Assembly: GCA_021769865.1 (NCBI GenBank)
Contig: JAETSB010000010.1
Coordinates: forward strand, 1 to 61,758
Direction of reading: 5' to 3'
DNA length: 61,758 nt
Source of the DNA: Oscillospiraceae bacterium
GTDB lineage: Bacteria; Bacillota; Clostridia; Oscillospirales; Oscillospiraceae
The position numbers and the translations under genes were made by a program. Each line of letters starts with the position of its first letter. The stretch's first letter is position 1. The notes beneath the pieces were generated by a model that had not been told where the DNA came from, searched no databases, and worked only from the letters and a program-made list of their open reading frames with translations. Positions 8,857 to 17,197 of this stretch are shown here, piece by piece.

Positions 8857-9861
8857 ATGACGGATAAGACGAGATGGCTGGGGCTGGGACCCTGGCACGA
8901 GGACAATGAAAGCGAACTGATCGACTGGACTGCGCAGCCCCAGTACAAGGGCCTGGTGAAGGGTGACTACTACCATGCGGAGCTGCGGTACAGCGGCCGC
9001 TGGGGTGATCCTGGACACAAGGGCGAGCTGGACGTGGTGTTCTGCGATGACGGCAGGATTGCCTATGCCGAATTCAACGAAACGACCATGGGGAACTACT
9101 ATGTCCGTCACTTCCAGAACGTCAGCAAGCGCCGCACTGAGTTTCAGTTTTTCCAGGACTTCCATGATAAGCGCCGCAGCGTGGCCTATGGCCGGGTGCT
9201 GGCAAACGGCTTTAAGTATGTGGAAGATCAAATTCTGGAAAAGCAGGACTTGGACGCTGATTACGACCTGCTGACCGGCGCCTCCTTCTCCATGAAGAAC
9301 ATGATCGGCCTGAAGGATGATGTGTCCGCCCAGCGGAAGGACCCTGCGCACAAGATGCAGCGTTACTATGGCTATGCGGAGGATTACGGCTACGGCATCA
9401 CCGGCTGGCTCCAGGTCGTGGTGGAGGACGGTAAGATTGTCAAGTGCTTCTACGACGAGATCTTCGCCGACCACACCAAGGATATCGTTTATGACGACCT
9501 GAAGCAGTTCTACCGCCAGTCCAAGTATTTCTCCACCACGTATGAAGATCCCTTCCCCTCCGGCTGGGACCGCCATGCCTGGCTGGTGTGCTTCAAGGAC
9601 CAGTCCGACGCCATTAACAAGAAGGTCCTTGAGACCCAGGACATGTTTGACATCTCTGGGCTGCCCTGCGTGGAGGGGCCCGACATGGGCGTAGTGTGGG
9701 ATAAGCCCCACAAGGATGACGTGGCCCTGATTTCCAACAGCGACGCCACCGCCCGCTCCGTCACCCGTCCCCGTTCCCCCGTGTGGAACAACTATCTGCG
9801 TCTGGCCAAGATCGTCCACGACGAAATGGTCAAGGACGGCGCCGTAAAGGAAAGGAAGTAA
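8857..9861 (+). CDS. Tandem FMN_bind-like protein, paralogue 2 (predicted covalent flavoprotein)
   Basis: 334 residues, soluble, no signal peptide, AAGGAGG before the ATG. Domain 1 has GDYYHAEL, GELDVVFCDDGRIAYAEFNE, the conserved HFQNVSKRRTEFQFFQ, and at residues 137-143 D-L-L-T-G-A-S, which fits the ApbE flavinylation motif with Ser143 as the acceptor (usual acceptor Thr). Domain 2 repeats the fold (YGITGWLQVVVEDGKIVKCF), carries YRQSKYFSTTYEDPFPSGWD, and ends in the degenerate DISGLP near residue 264. Both halves share a (V/I)LExQD lead-in to the motif, which supports an internal duplication. Near 288-305 it has a short insert absent from paralogue 1. Confidence 0.8.
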   Translation: MTDKTRWLGLGPWHEDNESELIDWTAQPQYKGLVKGDYYHAELRYSGRWGDPGHKGELDVVFCDDGRIAYAEFNETTMGNYYVRHFQNVSKRRTEFQFFQDFHDKRRSVAYGRVLANGFKYVEDQILEKQDLDADYDLLTGASFSMKNMIGLKDDVSAQRKDPAHKMQRYYGYAEDYGYGITGWLQVVVEDGKIVKCFYDEIFADHTKDIVYDDLKQFYRQSKYFSTTYEDPFPSGWDRHAWLVCFKDQSDAINKKVLETQDMFDISGLPCVEGPDMGVVWDKPHKDDVALISNSDATARSVTRPRSPVWNNYLRLAKIVHDEMVKDGAVKERK

Positions 9862-9865
9862 CCGT

Positions 9866-10807
9866 ATGGATAACGCAGGAAAGCAGCCTGTCTGGTCTGT
9901 GCAGCCCCCGAAGGGGATGCTGAAGGGCGACTATTACCGCATCGAAGAGAGATTTCCTCCTTATTATTCCGGCGTGGAGGGGGAGTTCCCCGCCGACCCG
10001 GGCCATCTGGGCATTGTGGAGGCAGTAAAGGCCGGCGGCAAGCTGGTTTTTGTTGAGCTCAACGAGATCACGGCTCCCTCCTATTACCGCCACCTGTATC
10101 AGGGGATCTCCAAGCGCCGCTCTGACTACAGCTTCTGGCAGTATACAAAGCCCCGGATGCAGAAGGCGGGCTCCGTGCTGACCATGGGGATGCAGTATGT
10201 GGAGCAGCAGATGATGGAGCGGCAGAGCCTGAAAGGCGACTTTGACTTGGTCTCCAGCGCTTCTGGCAGCGTGAAGAAGCTGCTGACCTTCGCGGCGAAG
10301 CTGGATCCGGAGCTGTCCAAACCCTCCTCCAAGAAGCTGTACAGCTACTCTGAGGATTATGGCTACGGCCTCACCGGCTGGCTGAAGGTGGTGGTGGAGG
10401 ACGGCAAGATCATCTCCTGCCGCTTCGACGAGATCTTTGCTGACAATGCCGAGGATATCGTCCATCCCGAGCTGAAGAAGTACTACCGCCAGTCCAAGTA
10501 CGACTGCCCCACCTATGAGGATCCCTTCCCCTCCGGCTGGGACCGCCACGCCTTCCTGGTCGGCTTCCGCACCCAGATGGACAACCTGAACCTGAAGGTC
10601 TGTGCGACTCAGGACATGCTGGACCTCACCGGCCTGCCCCATGCCGCCGGACGGGACATGGGTATGATTTGGGACGATCCCAACCCTGATCGGGAGCACC
10701 TGGACATGGATCCCAAGAACCGTCCCATGTATCCCGCCTTTATCAACTACCTCCGGATGGCGAAGGTCGTTTTGGAAGAAATGCGCAAGGACGGCGTGTT
10801 CCAGTAA
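9866..10807 (+). CDS. Tandem FMN_bind-like protein, paralogue 3 (variant flavinylation motif)
   Basis: 313 residues, 4 bases after paralogue 2. It begins directly with PVWSVQPPKGMLKGDYYRIE, nearly the same as paralogue 1. The motif at residues 127-133 is D-L-V-S-S-A-S, with Ser in place of Gly. This is still allowed by the looser Dxx(S/T)(G/S)A(T/S) form, so whether it is flavinylated is uncertain. Domain 2 has YGLTGWLKVVVEDGKIISC, YRQSKYDCPTYEDPFPSGWD and a degenerate DLTGLP. The pair of genes 2 and 3 probably makes a heteromer (inference). Confidence 0.78.
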   Translation: MDNAGKQPVWSVQPPKGMLKGDYYRIEERFPPYYSGVEGEFPADPGHLGIVEAVKAGGKLVFVELNEITAPSYYRHLYQGISKRRSDYSFWQYTKPRMQKAGSVLTMGMQYVEQQMMERQSLKGDFDLVSSASGSVKKLLTFAAKLDPELSKPSSKKLYSYSEDYGYGLTGWLKVVVEDGKIISCRFDEIFADNAEDIVHPELKKYYRQSKYDCPTYEDPFPSGWDRHAFLVGFRTQMDNLNLKVCATQDMLDLTGLPHAAGRDMGMIWDDPNPDREHLDMDPKNRPMYPAFINYLRMAKVVLEEMRKDGVFQ

Positions 10808-10833
10808 ATCAAAAAACGGAAAGGAAAGCCGCT

Positions 10834-11787
10834 ATGGAGTGCACCCGGTCGTTCTTGGCCTATGATACACTCTGCCGCATCGCGGCAGATATCCCGGAGG
10901 GAAAGGAGCGCTTGCTGGAGCAGTGCGAAGAAGAGGCCCATGCCCTGGAACGTACCCTCAGCATGTTCGATCCCGACTCCGAGCTCTCCAGGCTTTGCCG
11001 TGACATATGTCCCGGGGAAGCCAAGCCGGTCTCAGAGACTCTGCGGTCGTTTCTGGAGCAGAACCTGGAGGTCTGCCGCCTGTCCGGCGGCGCATTTGAC
11101 CCGACGGTGGGGCCTCTGGTGAGGTTATGGGATTTCCTTGCGGATACTCCTCAAATTCCTTCTGCGGAAAAGGTGCGGGACACGTTAGCCCGGGTCGGAT
11201 ACCAGCATATCAAATTGAACAGCGAGGAGAGCACGGTGTCATTTGACATTCCCGGCATCGGCCTCGACCCGGGCGCGGCCGGAAAGGGATTTGCATTGGG
11301 ATTGGCGGTAGACCGCCTCCGCAGAGGAGGCGTCCGGCAGGCGGTGCTGGACTATGGCGGAAATCTTTTCGTGATGGGAGCACACAAGGAAAAAAACGGC
11401 GAGATCCGCCCGTGGAAGGTAGCGATCCGAGATCCGGATGATACCAGCGCGGTATTTGGAGTGGTGGAGCTGCAGAATGCGGGAATCGCCACATCATCCT
11501 GGTATGAACATAGTTTTCAAAAAAATGGGGATGTGTACCATCACTTGCTAAATCCCAGAACAGGATACCCCGTGCCGCTGACATTGAAAAGTGTTTCCAT
11601 CCTATCTTCAAAACCAGTATATACGGATTTGCTTTCGACTGCTTTCTTCATCCTAGGCGAGGAGGCGGGCAGCGCCCTGGTGGACCAGCTACGCCGGGAT
11701 AGCGGGGAAATGATTGAGTATGTGGCGGTACGGGAAGACGGTAGTGTGGTTGCTTCTACAGACGCATCTTTTTTGTCTGTAAAATAA
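10834..11787 (+). CDS. apbE: FAD:protein FMN transferase ApbE, cytoplasmic type
   Basis: 317 residues. ApbE moves FMN from FAD to a Thr/Ser of FMN_bind-type proteins through a phosphoester bond. Visible family marks: SGGAFDPTVGPLVRLW (about residues 86-101), the FAD/Mg region LDPGAAGKGFALGLAVDRL, LDYGGNLFVMG, GIATSSWYEHSF, HHLLNPRTGYPV and the Mg-ligand segment TDLLSTAFFILG. Most bacterial ApbE proteins are exported; this one has no signal peptide and no lipobox, so it acts in the cytosol, matching its three leaderless candidate substrates upstream. Last gene of the operon. An integrase fragment begins only a few bases after its stop. Confidence 0.92.
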   Translation: MECTRSFLAYDTLCRIAADIPEGKERLLEQCEEEAHALERTLSMFDPDSELSRLCRDICPGEAKPVSETLRSFLEQNLEVCRLSGGAFDPTVGPLVRLWDFLADTPQIPSAEKVRDTLARVGYQHIKLNSEESTVSFDIPGIGLDPGAAGKGFALGLAVDRLRRGGVRQAVLDYGGNLFVMGAHKEKNGEIRPWKVAIRDPDDTSAVFGVVELQNAGIATSSWYEHSFQKNGDVYHHLLNPRTGYPVPLTLKSVSILSSKPVYTDLLSTAFFILGEEAGSALVDQLRRDSGEMIEYVAVREDGSVVASTDASFLSVK

Positions 11788-11792
11788 AACGG

Positions 11793-11945
11793 ATCCCAGT
11801 AGATGTAAAAACTCTCTCCCTCATGCTGGGCCATTATTCCGCAGGATTTACCTTGGACGCTTACGTCCACGTCACCGCCTCCGTGCGGAAGCAGGCCATG
11901 AACACGGCGAGGAATTTCCCCTCGGAAAAACGCAAAAACAAGAAC
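11793..11945 (+). pseudogene. Tyrosine integrase C-terminal remnant
   Basis: In frame from about 11793 the sequence reads RIPVDVKTLSLMLGHYSAGF, then TLDAYVHVT. This is the C-terminal catalytic block (with the R/H...Y region) of Tn916-type integrases. Everything upstream of it in the gene is missing and it abuts the apbE stop codon. The product cannot be a working integrase. Confidence 0.75.
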
Positions 11946-11980
11946 AAAACCGCTGAAATTCAACGAATTTCAGCGGTTTT
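11946..11980. terminator. Bidirectional intrinsic terminator
   Basis: A perfect 15-bp inverted repeat AAAACCGCTGAAATT (11946-11960) / AATTTCAGCGGTTTT (11966-11980) with a 5-base loop. A-rich and T-rich ends allow it to terminate from both sides. It ends the apbE transcript and the leftward-facing sigma-factor remnant. Confidence 0.85.
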
Positions 11981-12230
11981 GATACGTCCTGTCAATTCAT
12001 CCAGGGATAAACACAGGAGCTTCTGGTGCTGCCGGTCCCGAATCATATGGCGGCATACATTCCGACCATGTTTTTCAGCCAGCCAATTTGGTTTTCCGAC
12101 TTCATAAACGCATCTATTTTCTCGCAGGCAATGTGAAAGGTCTCCTGCGCCGCGACGTGGGTGTCATCCCAACTACCGAGATAGCAATACGCGTGAATCT
12201 CCAGTGCATGGAAAATGGAAATAGGAAGTC
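11960..12230 (-). pseudogene. Sigma-70-family factor remnant (frameshifted)
   Basis: The leftward frame encodes HALEIHAYCYLGSWDDTHVA, then AQETFHIACEKIDAFMKSEN and QIGWLKNM, a recognisable sigma region 2 with the QETF core. At about 12043 the frame closes, but a one-base shift resumes the family sequence as MIRDRQHQKLLCLSLDELTG before stopping near 11960. Region 4 is absent. Such sigma genes are common cargo of integrative conjugative elements, which fits the neighbouring integrase fragment. Confidence 0.6.
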
Positions 12231-12395
12231 CGGTTGCACTTTGGCGGAATATACACCCCGTTTGTTCAACGTGGACGAATTGCCCAAGAGAACAGCAAGT
12301 ATGTTGCATCGCCGAAAGGTGAAGAGCACGAGTAGCAAAGTTCGGATACCCACCCAGGCAATTCCCAACCTGCAGCAATTACAGGAGGGGGTAGT

Positions 12396-12640
12396 ATGCA
12401 AGACATATTGACCTGTGTCATGGGGCTGGATGTCCACCGGGATATCATCGTCGCGTGCCTTGCCAAAGGAGAAATTGGGAGTGACCCGGAGATTGAGATA
12501 CGCTCCTTCAGCACCCTGATTCCAGAAATGAGGAAACTGCGGGACTGGGTGTTGGAGGTAGATTGCCGGCATGTTGCTATGGAAAGCACAGAGATCACTG
12601 GCAGCCAATCTACGACATTTTCAATTATGAACTTCCCCGT
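12396..12640 (+). mobile_element. IS110-family transposase, 5' fragment with frameshift
   Basis: Begins with a good GGAGG and ATG, then GLDVHRDIIVACLAKGEIG and LRDWVLEVDCRHVAMEST, the N-terminal DEDD domain of IS110 transposases. After EST the expected G-x-Y-W-QPIYDI appears only if one lost base is restored near 12592 (WQPIYDIFNYE is readable in the next frame), and homology stops at about 12633, where the leftward hydroxylase operon ends. Less than a fifth of the transposase remains. Confidence 0.8.
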
Positions 12641-13089
12641 TCTGCGGCGGCGCCAACCGCTTCCACGATGGCCTCATAGCCGGTACAGCGGCAGAGATTG
12701 CCGGACAGAGCCCGACGGATTTCCGCCTCCGTGGGGTGCGGGTTTTTCAACAGCAGCGCTTTGGCGCTCATCAGCATCCCCGGCGTGCAGAATCCGCACT
12801 GCACCGCGTGATGATCCAAAAAAGCCTGCTGCAGGGCGGACAACTTTCCATCTTTGGACAGTCCTTCCACTGTATACACCCAACGGCCCGGAAGCTGCCC
12901 CGCCAGATACAGGCAGGCGTTGACCGGCTCCCCGTCTACAATCACCGTGCACGCGCCGCACTCCCCCACACCACAGCTCCGCTTGGTGCCGGTCATCTGC
13001 AGCCGCTCCCGCAGCAAATCCAGCAGCGTCATATCCGGTTCCACTTCCAGAGAGACGGGTTTGTCATTCAATATGAACTCCAATTTCAC
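12625..13089 (-). CDS. Molybdenum hydroxylase [2Fe-2S] subunit (system 1)
   Basis: 154 residues, CoxS/XdhC type. The plant-ferredoxin-like cluster is CGVGECGACTV plus a downstream Cys (about residues 39-60); the second cluster motif is CGFCTPG with CRCTG (about 99-137). It passes electrons from the Mo site to the FAD subunit. GTG start at 13089 overlaps the end of the FAD-subunit gene. Its last codons and stop lie in the zone where the IS110 fragment ends, so the natural C-terminus may have been trimmed. Confidence 0.93.
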   Translation of the reverse strand: MKLEFILNDKPVSLEVEPDMTLLDLLRERLQMTGTKRSCGVGECGACTVIVDGEPVNACLYLAGQLPGRWVYTVEGLSKDGKLSALQQAFLDHHAVQCGFCTPGMLMSAKALLLKNPHPTEAEIRRALSGNLCRCTGYEAIVEAVGAAAERGSS

Positions 13090-13937
13090 GCTTGTCCCCT
13101 CCTTGCGGCATTTTCCAGAAGCCGCGCCGTAAACTCCACAGCAACCGGCAGCTTATAGCGGCTGGACTCCCGCATGCCGGTCTCCTCCAGAATCGCCTGA
13201 GAAACCGCCTCGCCCGCCCGGCGGAACAGGTCCTTATCCGGGTTCTGCCCCTCCAGCAGCGCCTCCGCCCCGCGGAACCGAACGGGCCGCCGAGCCGCCG
13301 CACCGACGCACAGCCGGACATTGCGCATCTGGCCGCCCTCCTCCTCCAAAACGACCGCGCCGTTCATTCGGGCAATGGCCAGCGCGTTCCTCCGGCCGAT
13401 TTTGTCAAAGCTCCAGCGCGCCGTTTCCCGAAAAGGCTCCAGGACAACGCCTAGAATCAGTTCTCCCGGTTCCAACGCACAGCGGCCCGGACCTTGAATC
13501 AGATCCGGCAGCGCCGCCCTTCTCGTGCCCTGCCGGCCCTGGATCACCACTTGGGCGTCTGCCGCCGTCAGGGCGGGAATCAGATCCGCCGCCGGACTGG
13601 CGTTAGCGACGTTGCCGCCCAGGGTTGCGCGGCTGCGAATCTGAGGCGAGCCCACAGTGGACGCCGCCGCAGCCAGAAGCGGACAGACTGCCGCCAGTAT
13701 CGGGCTCTCCTCCAGCTCCCGGCAGGTCACCGCGGCTCCCACAAAAATGGACTCGCCGTTCCAGATCTCCCGCAGCTCCGGTACCAAGGTCACATCCAGA
13801 TATCCCTCCGGCGCCAATCTGCCCTCCCGCCGCCGGACTACCACATCCGTTCCGCCCGCCAGGATGGTGTAAGCCGGGTGTTCCGCCAGAAGGGACAGCG
13901 CCTCTTCCAAGGCTTGGGGCCGTAAAAATTCCATCAT
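13086..13937 (-). CDS. Molybdenum hydroxylase FAD-binding subunit (system 1)
   Basis: 283 residues, CoxM/XdhB type. FAD-binding marks: YTILAGGTDVVV (about residues 23-34) and TLGGNVANASPAADLIPALT (about 105-124), followed by the CO dehydrogenase flavoprotein C-terminal domain. The start overlaps the stop of the large subunit (ATGA), so the three subunits are translationally coupled: large, FAD, Fe-S. Confidence 0.93.
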   Translation of the reverse strand: MMEFLRPQALEEALSLLAEHPAYTILAGGTDVVVRRREGRLAPEGYLDVTLVPELREIWNGESIFVGAAVTCRELEESPILAAVCPLLAAAASTVGSPQIRSRATLGGNVANASPAADLIPALTAADAQVVIQGRQGTRRAALPDLIQGPGRCALEPGELILGVVLEPFRETARWSFDKIGRRNALAIARMNGAVVLEEEGGQMRNVRLCVGAAARRPVRFRGAEALLEGQNPDKDLFRRAGEAVSQAILEETGMRESSRYKLPVAVEFTARLLENAARRGQA

Positions 13938-16174
13938 CTCTCCTCCTTTTCCAAAGCGGACCGCACCCGCTCCAGGGAGAACGGCAGCGTCCGCAGACGC
14001 GCACCGGAGGCCCGGGCAATCGCGTTCGCCACCGCTGGGGCCACCAGGGCCGTGGAGGCTTCTCCCACGCCGTGGACGCCCAGTGGGTTTTCCGCCGCAG
14101 TCTCCTCCAGGGGAATCGCCCGAAGGCGGTGAATATCCATGGCAGTGGGCAAAAGGTAGGTATCGAAGTTCTTGTTTTTCAGCACACCGTCCCTGCTCTC
14201 CAGCTCCTCAGTCAGCGTATAGCCCAGAGCCATGGCCACGCCGCCGGCAATCTGTCCGCAGGCCTCCGGATAGTTGACAATCTTTCCTATATCGTGAAGG
14301 CACAGTAAATCCAGTACTTCCACCTTTCCTGTTACCGGATCGATTTCCACCTCCGCTCCGGCCGCGCCGTAGCTAAAGGAATAATAAGTCTTCCCCTGGT
14401 GTTTCTCAAAGTCCCAGCCGGTACGGGGGGCCACCCACTGTCCGGCGGCGTCAGTGCGGACGCCCCTGCTCTGGCAGATCTGTACCGCCTCCCGGAAGGT
14501 CATCAGCCGCCGGCCATCCTTCCGGCACAGCCAGCCGTCCTGGAAGATTACATCTTCCTCTCCCTCCGCCGCGCCGCGGAGAATGTCCCGCAGGCTCTCC
14601 GCCGCGATCCGGACGGCGTTGCCGCCGGAAATGGTGCCCCGGGAGCCGGCTGTCGCGCCGCTGTCCGGCACAAAGGCGGTGTCCACCGGGCAAACCCGTA
14701 CCTGCTCCAAGGGCAGGCCCAGCACATCGGCACAGATTTTCGCCATGGCGGTATGGGTACCCTGTCCCACCTCGCTGATACTGGTGTAAATGCCCACACT
14801 GCCGTCGGCGAAGGCCCGCACATCCGTGCCCGCCACGTCGGCGTCCCTGGCGGCGGCGCCGTAGGACTCGCCCCGGTGGAGGCAGGCGATGCCCCTGGCC
14901 CGCAGCTTCCCCTCCGGCGTCACAGAAGGCTCGCCCAGGGGGAACAGCTCCTCCAGGCGGTCCAAGCACCGGTCGATGCTGACGCCGGTCAGTACCTGCC
15001 CCGTGGCATTGACGCTGCCCTCGTGGACAATGTTCCGCCGCCGCAGCGCCAGGGGGTCCATGTTCAACTCCCGGGCCAGCTCATCGATCAGAGACTCGGA
15101 CGCAAAATCCACCTGGGGAGACCCAAAGCCCCGCACGGCGTCGGAGTAGACGTTGTTGGTAAAGGCCGCCCGGATGTCGGTCTCTACGTTGGGAATCTCA
15201 TAGGGTCCCGCCGCTTCCACCGCCGCCCGCCAGATGGTCGCCAGACTCCGGGAGCGATAGGCCCCCGCGTCAGCCACGCCGTCGATTTTTATAGCGGTAA
15301 TGCGTCCGTCCCGCATGGCGCCCACCCGGTAGGTGAGGCGGAAGGGATGCCGTTTAGAGCCCTCCTGCATGCATTCCTCCCGGCTCCAAGTCATCTTGCA
15401 GGGGCGTCCCGTCCGCAGAGCCACCGTGGCGGCCCGCACCGCGATGACCACGATGTCGATATCCTTTCCCCCGAAGGAGCCGCCGATGGCGGGCTGGACG
15501 ATCCGCACCTGATTCTGTGCCAGGCCGCAGCCCTGGGCCACCCGGGCCTTGATGTGATAGGGAAACTTACAGGGGCAGTAGACCGTAATGCCGTCCTTCT
15601 CCGGCACCGCCACCGCCGTGTCCGCCTCAATGGCGGAGTGCTGAATCCGCTGGGTTCGGTAGGTGCGCTCCAGAATCACCTCCGCCTCCCGAAATCCCTT
15701 CTCCACGTCCCCCTTTACCACTCTGTGCCGGCAGGCTACATTGTCCGTCAGGCCATCCTCCTGATAGAGCACCACCGGCGGCCGGGAAGCCAGCGCCTCC
15801 TCCGGGTCCAGTACGGCGGGGAGAGGCTCATAGGCCACCTCCACCAGCGCCGCGCCTCGATCCGCCGCCTCTTGGGTCTCCGCCGCCACCACCGCCACGC
15901 CGTCTCCGGCGGAATTGGCGATCTCTGACGCCAGCATGGGCTTATCTTGCGGGCCCTGGTTCAGCCCCGGCACGTCCCCGGCGGTGTAAATCCCCACCAC
16001 ACCAGGGATCTCCATGGCCTTTTTGCCGTCAATTTTCAAAATTCGCGCCCGGGGATGCGGGCAGTGAACCGCCCGGGCATACAGCATCCGGGAAAAAACC
16101 AGGTCGTCCCCGTAGCGGGCCTCACCTGTCACCTTTTCCCGGACGTCCGCCCGAATAAAGCCTTTTTGATCCAT
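13934..16174 (-). CDS. Molybdenum hydroxylase large (Mo-cofactor) subunit (system 1)
   Basis: 746 residues, xanthine dehydrogenase/CoxL superfamily. The ATG at 16174 has GGAGGTG just upstream. Mo-cofactor region IGGSFGGKDID, substrate-site arginine in RGFGSPQ, GQGTHTAMAKI, and the catalytic Glu in GVHGVGEAS near the C-terminus are all present, so it should be active. It hydroxylates a carbon of an N-heterocycle or aldehyde with water as oxygen donor. The substrate cannot be read from the sequence. It follows the PLP-enzyme gene by one base. Confidence 0.93.
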   Translation of the reverse strand: MDQKGFIRADVREKVTGEARYGDDLVFSRMLYARAVHCPHPRARILKIDGKKAMEIPGVVGIYTAGDVPGLNQGPQDKPMLASEIANSAGDGVAVVAAETQEAADRGAALVEVAYEPLPAVLDPEEALASRPPVVLYQEDGLTDNVACRHRVVKGDVEKGFREAEVILERTYRTQRIQHSAIEADTAVAVPEKDGITVYCPCKFPYHIKARVAQGCGLAQNQVRIVQPAIGGSFGGKDIDIVVIAVRAATVALRTGRPCKMTWSREECMQEGSKRHPFRLTYRVGAMRDGRITAIKIDGVADAGAYRSRSLATIWRAAVEAAGPYEIPNVETDIRAAFTNNVYSDAVRGFGSPQVDFASESLIDELARELNMDPLALRRRNIVHEGSVNATGQVLTGVSIDRCLDRLEELFPLGEPSVTPEGKLRARGIACLHRGESYGAAARDADVAGTDVRAFADGSVGIYTSISEVGQGTHTAMAKICADVLGLPLEQVRVCPVDTAFVPDSGATAGSRGTISGGNAVRIAAESLRDILRGAAEGEEDVIFQDGWLCRKDGRRLMTFREAVQICQSRGVRTDAAGQWVAPRTGWDFEKHQGKTYYSFSYGAAGAEVEIDPVTGKVEVLDLLCLHDIGKIVNYPEACGQIAGGVAMALGYTLTEELESRDGVLKNKNFDTYLLPTAMDIHRLRAIPLEETAAENPLGVHGVGEASTALVAPAVANAIARASGARLRTLPFSLERVRSALEKEER

Positions 16175-16175
16175 A

Positions 16176-17174
16176 TCACACCTCCGCCAGGGAAGAAAAG
16201 TCGTAAAACAACTGCAAACCGCCGGTATGGAGGAGCACCAGACCGCCAGGGTCGGCATACGCTCCCTCCGCAGCCAGGCCGCAGAGACCGTACAGGGCCT
16301 TTCCAGAGTATGTCGGGTCCGTCAGGATTCCCTGAGAGGAGGCCAGGGTGCGCATCCACTCCACCTGCTCCCGGCTGGGCTTTCCATACCCGCCGCCGGA
16401 ATAGCCGTCCACGCAGCGGACAGCCTCCTCCGGCAAGGGCTCCGTCTCCAGAAAGTCCGTCAGTTCCTGGCACTGGCTTCGAACAGAGGCTTCCATCTCC
16501 CCGCGGCTCTTACCGGTGACGCCGATGCCCACCACCGGAACGGAACACTCCAGCAGCCGCAGTCCTACCGTCAACCCCGCCTGAGTGCCGCCGATGCCGC
16601 AGGGGCAGATAACCGCCCCCGGCGGGTCCTCCCCCCACTGCGTGAGCAGTTCTTCGGCACAGCGGACATAGCCCAGGGCTCCCAGGGGTCCGGAGCCGCC
16701 CCGAGAGAGAAACCAGGGCCTTTTCCCGGCGGCGCGCACCTCCTCCGCCATCCGGCGGGCCACCGGCATGTCCTCCACGGGTCCCGAGGGCAGATTTGTC
16801 ACCACAGCGACCTCCTCCGGCCCACAGAGCTCCATCATGACGTGATTACTTGCGGTCTCGTACCGGTAGCGGGTATCCCCCCAGGACTCCATAATCACCC
16901 GGCAGGTCATGCCCTCTCTGGAGGCCAGCAGGGCCGTCATGCTGTTGTAACAGCACTGATTGGTACTGGCCGTAATCAAGGTGTCCGCGCCGACCCGGAC
17001 CGCCTCTTCCAGCAAATAGTCCAGCTTGCGGATCTTATTCCCCCCCAGAGGAAGCAGGTCATCCCGCTTAATCCGCACCCGGACCCCCACCCGCTGGGAA
17101 AACCGAAACAGCTCCTCCAACGGTGTAGGCTGGGTCACATATCCCCGTCTGGGAATCTCCTTCCACGCTTTCAC
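16176..17174 (-). CDS. PLP-dependent enzyme, D-cysteine desulfhydrase/ACC deaminase family
   Basis: 332 residues, fold-type II PLP enzyme. The PLP lysine lies in RDDLLPLGGNKIRKLDYLLE. The cofactor phosphate loop is GIGGTQAGL. The loop normally QSNH, which carries the active-site Ser in this family, reads NQCCYNSM here, so the chemistry may differ. The GTG at 17174 is preferred: GAGGAGGAG lies just upstream, and the next upstream ATG (17207) would sit inside an 18-bp operator palindrome. First gene of the hydroxylase-1 operon; possibly deaminates or eliminates from a product or precursor of the hydroxylase substrate (inference). Confidence 0.85.
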   Translation of the reverse strand: MKAWKEIPRRGYVTQPTPLEELFRFSQRVGVRVRIKRDDLLPLGGNKIRKLDYLLEEAVRVGADTLITASTNQCCYNSMTALLASREGMTCRVIMESWGDTRYRYETASNHVMMELCGPEEVAVVTNLPSGPVEDMPVARRMAEEVRAAGKRPWFLSRGGSGPLGALGYVRCAEELLTQWGEDPPGAVICPCGIGGTQAGLTVGLRLLECSVPVVGIGVTGKSRGEMEASVRSQCQELTDFLETEPLPEEAVRCVDGYSGGGYGKPSREQVEWMRTLASSQGILTDPTYSGKALYGLCGLAAEGAYADPGGLVLLHTGGLQLFYDFSSLAEV

Positions 17175-17197
17175 GCATTGCTCCTCCTCGCTTGTCA

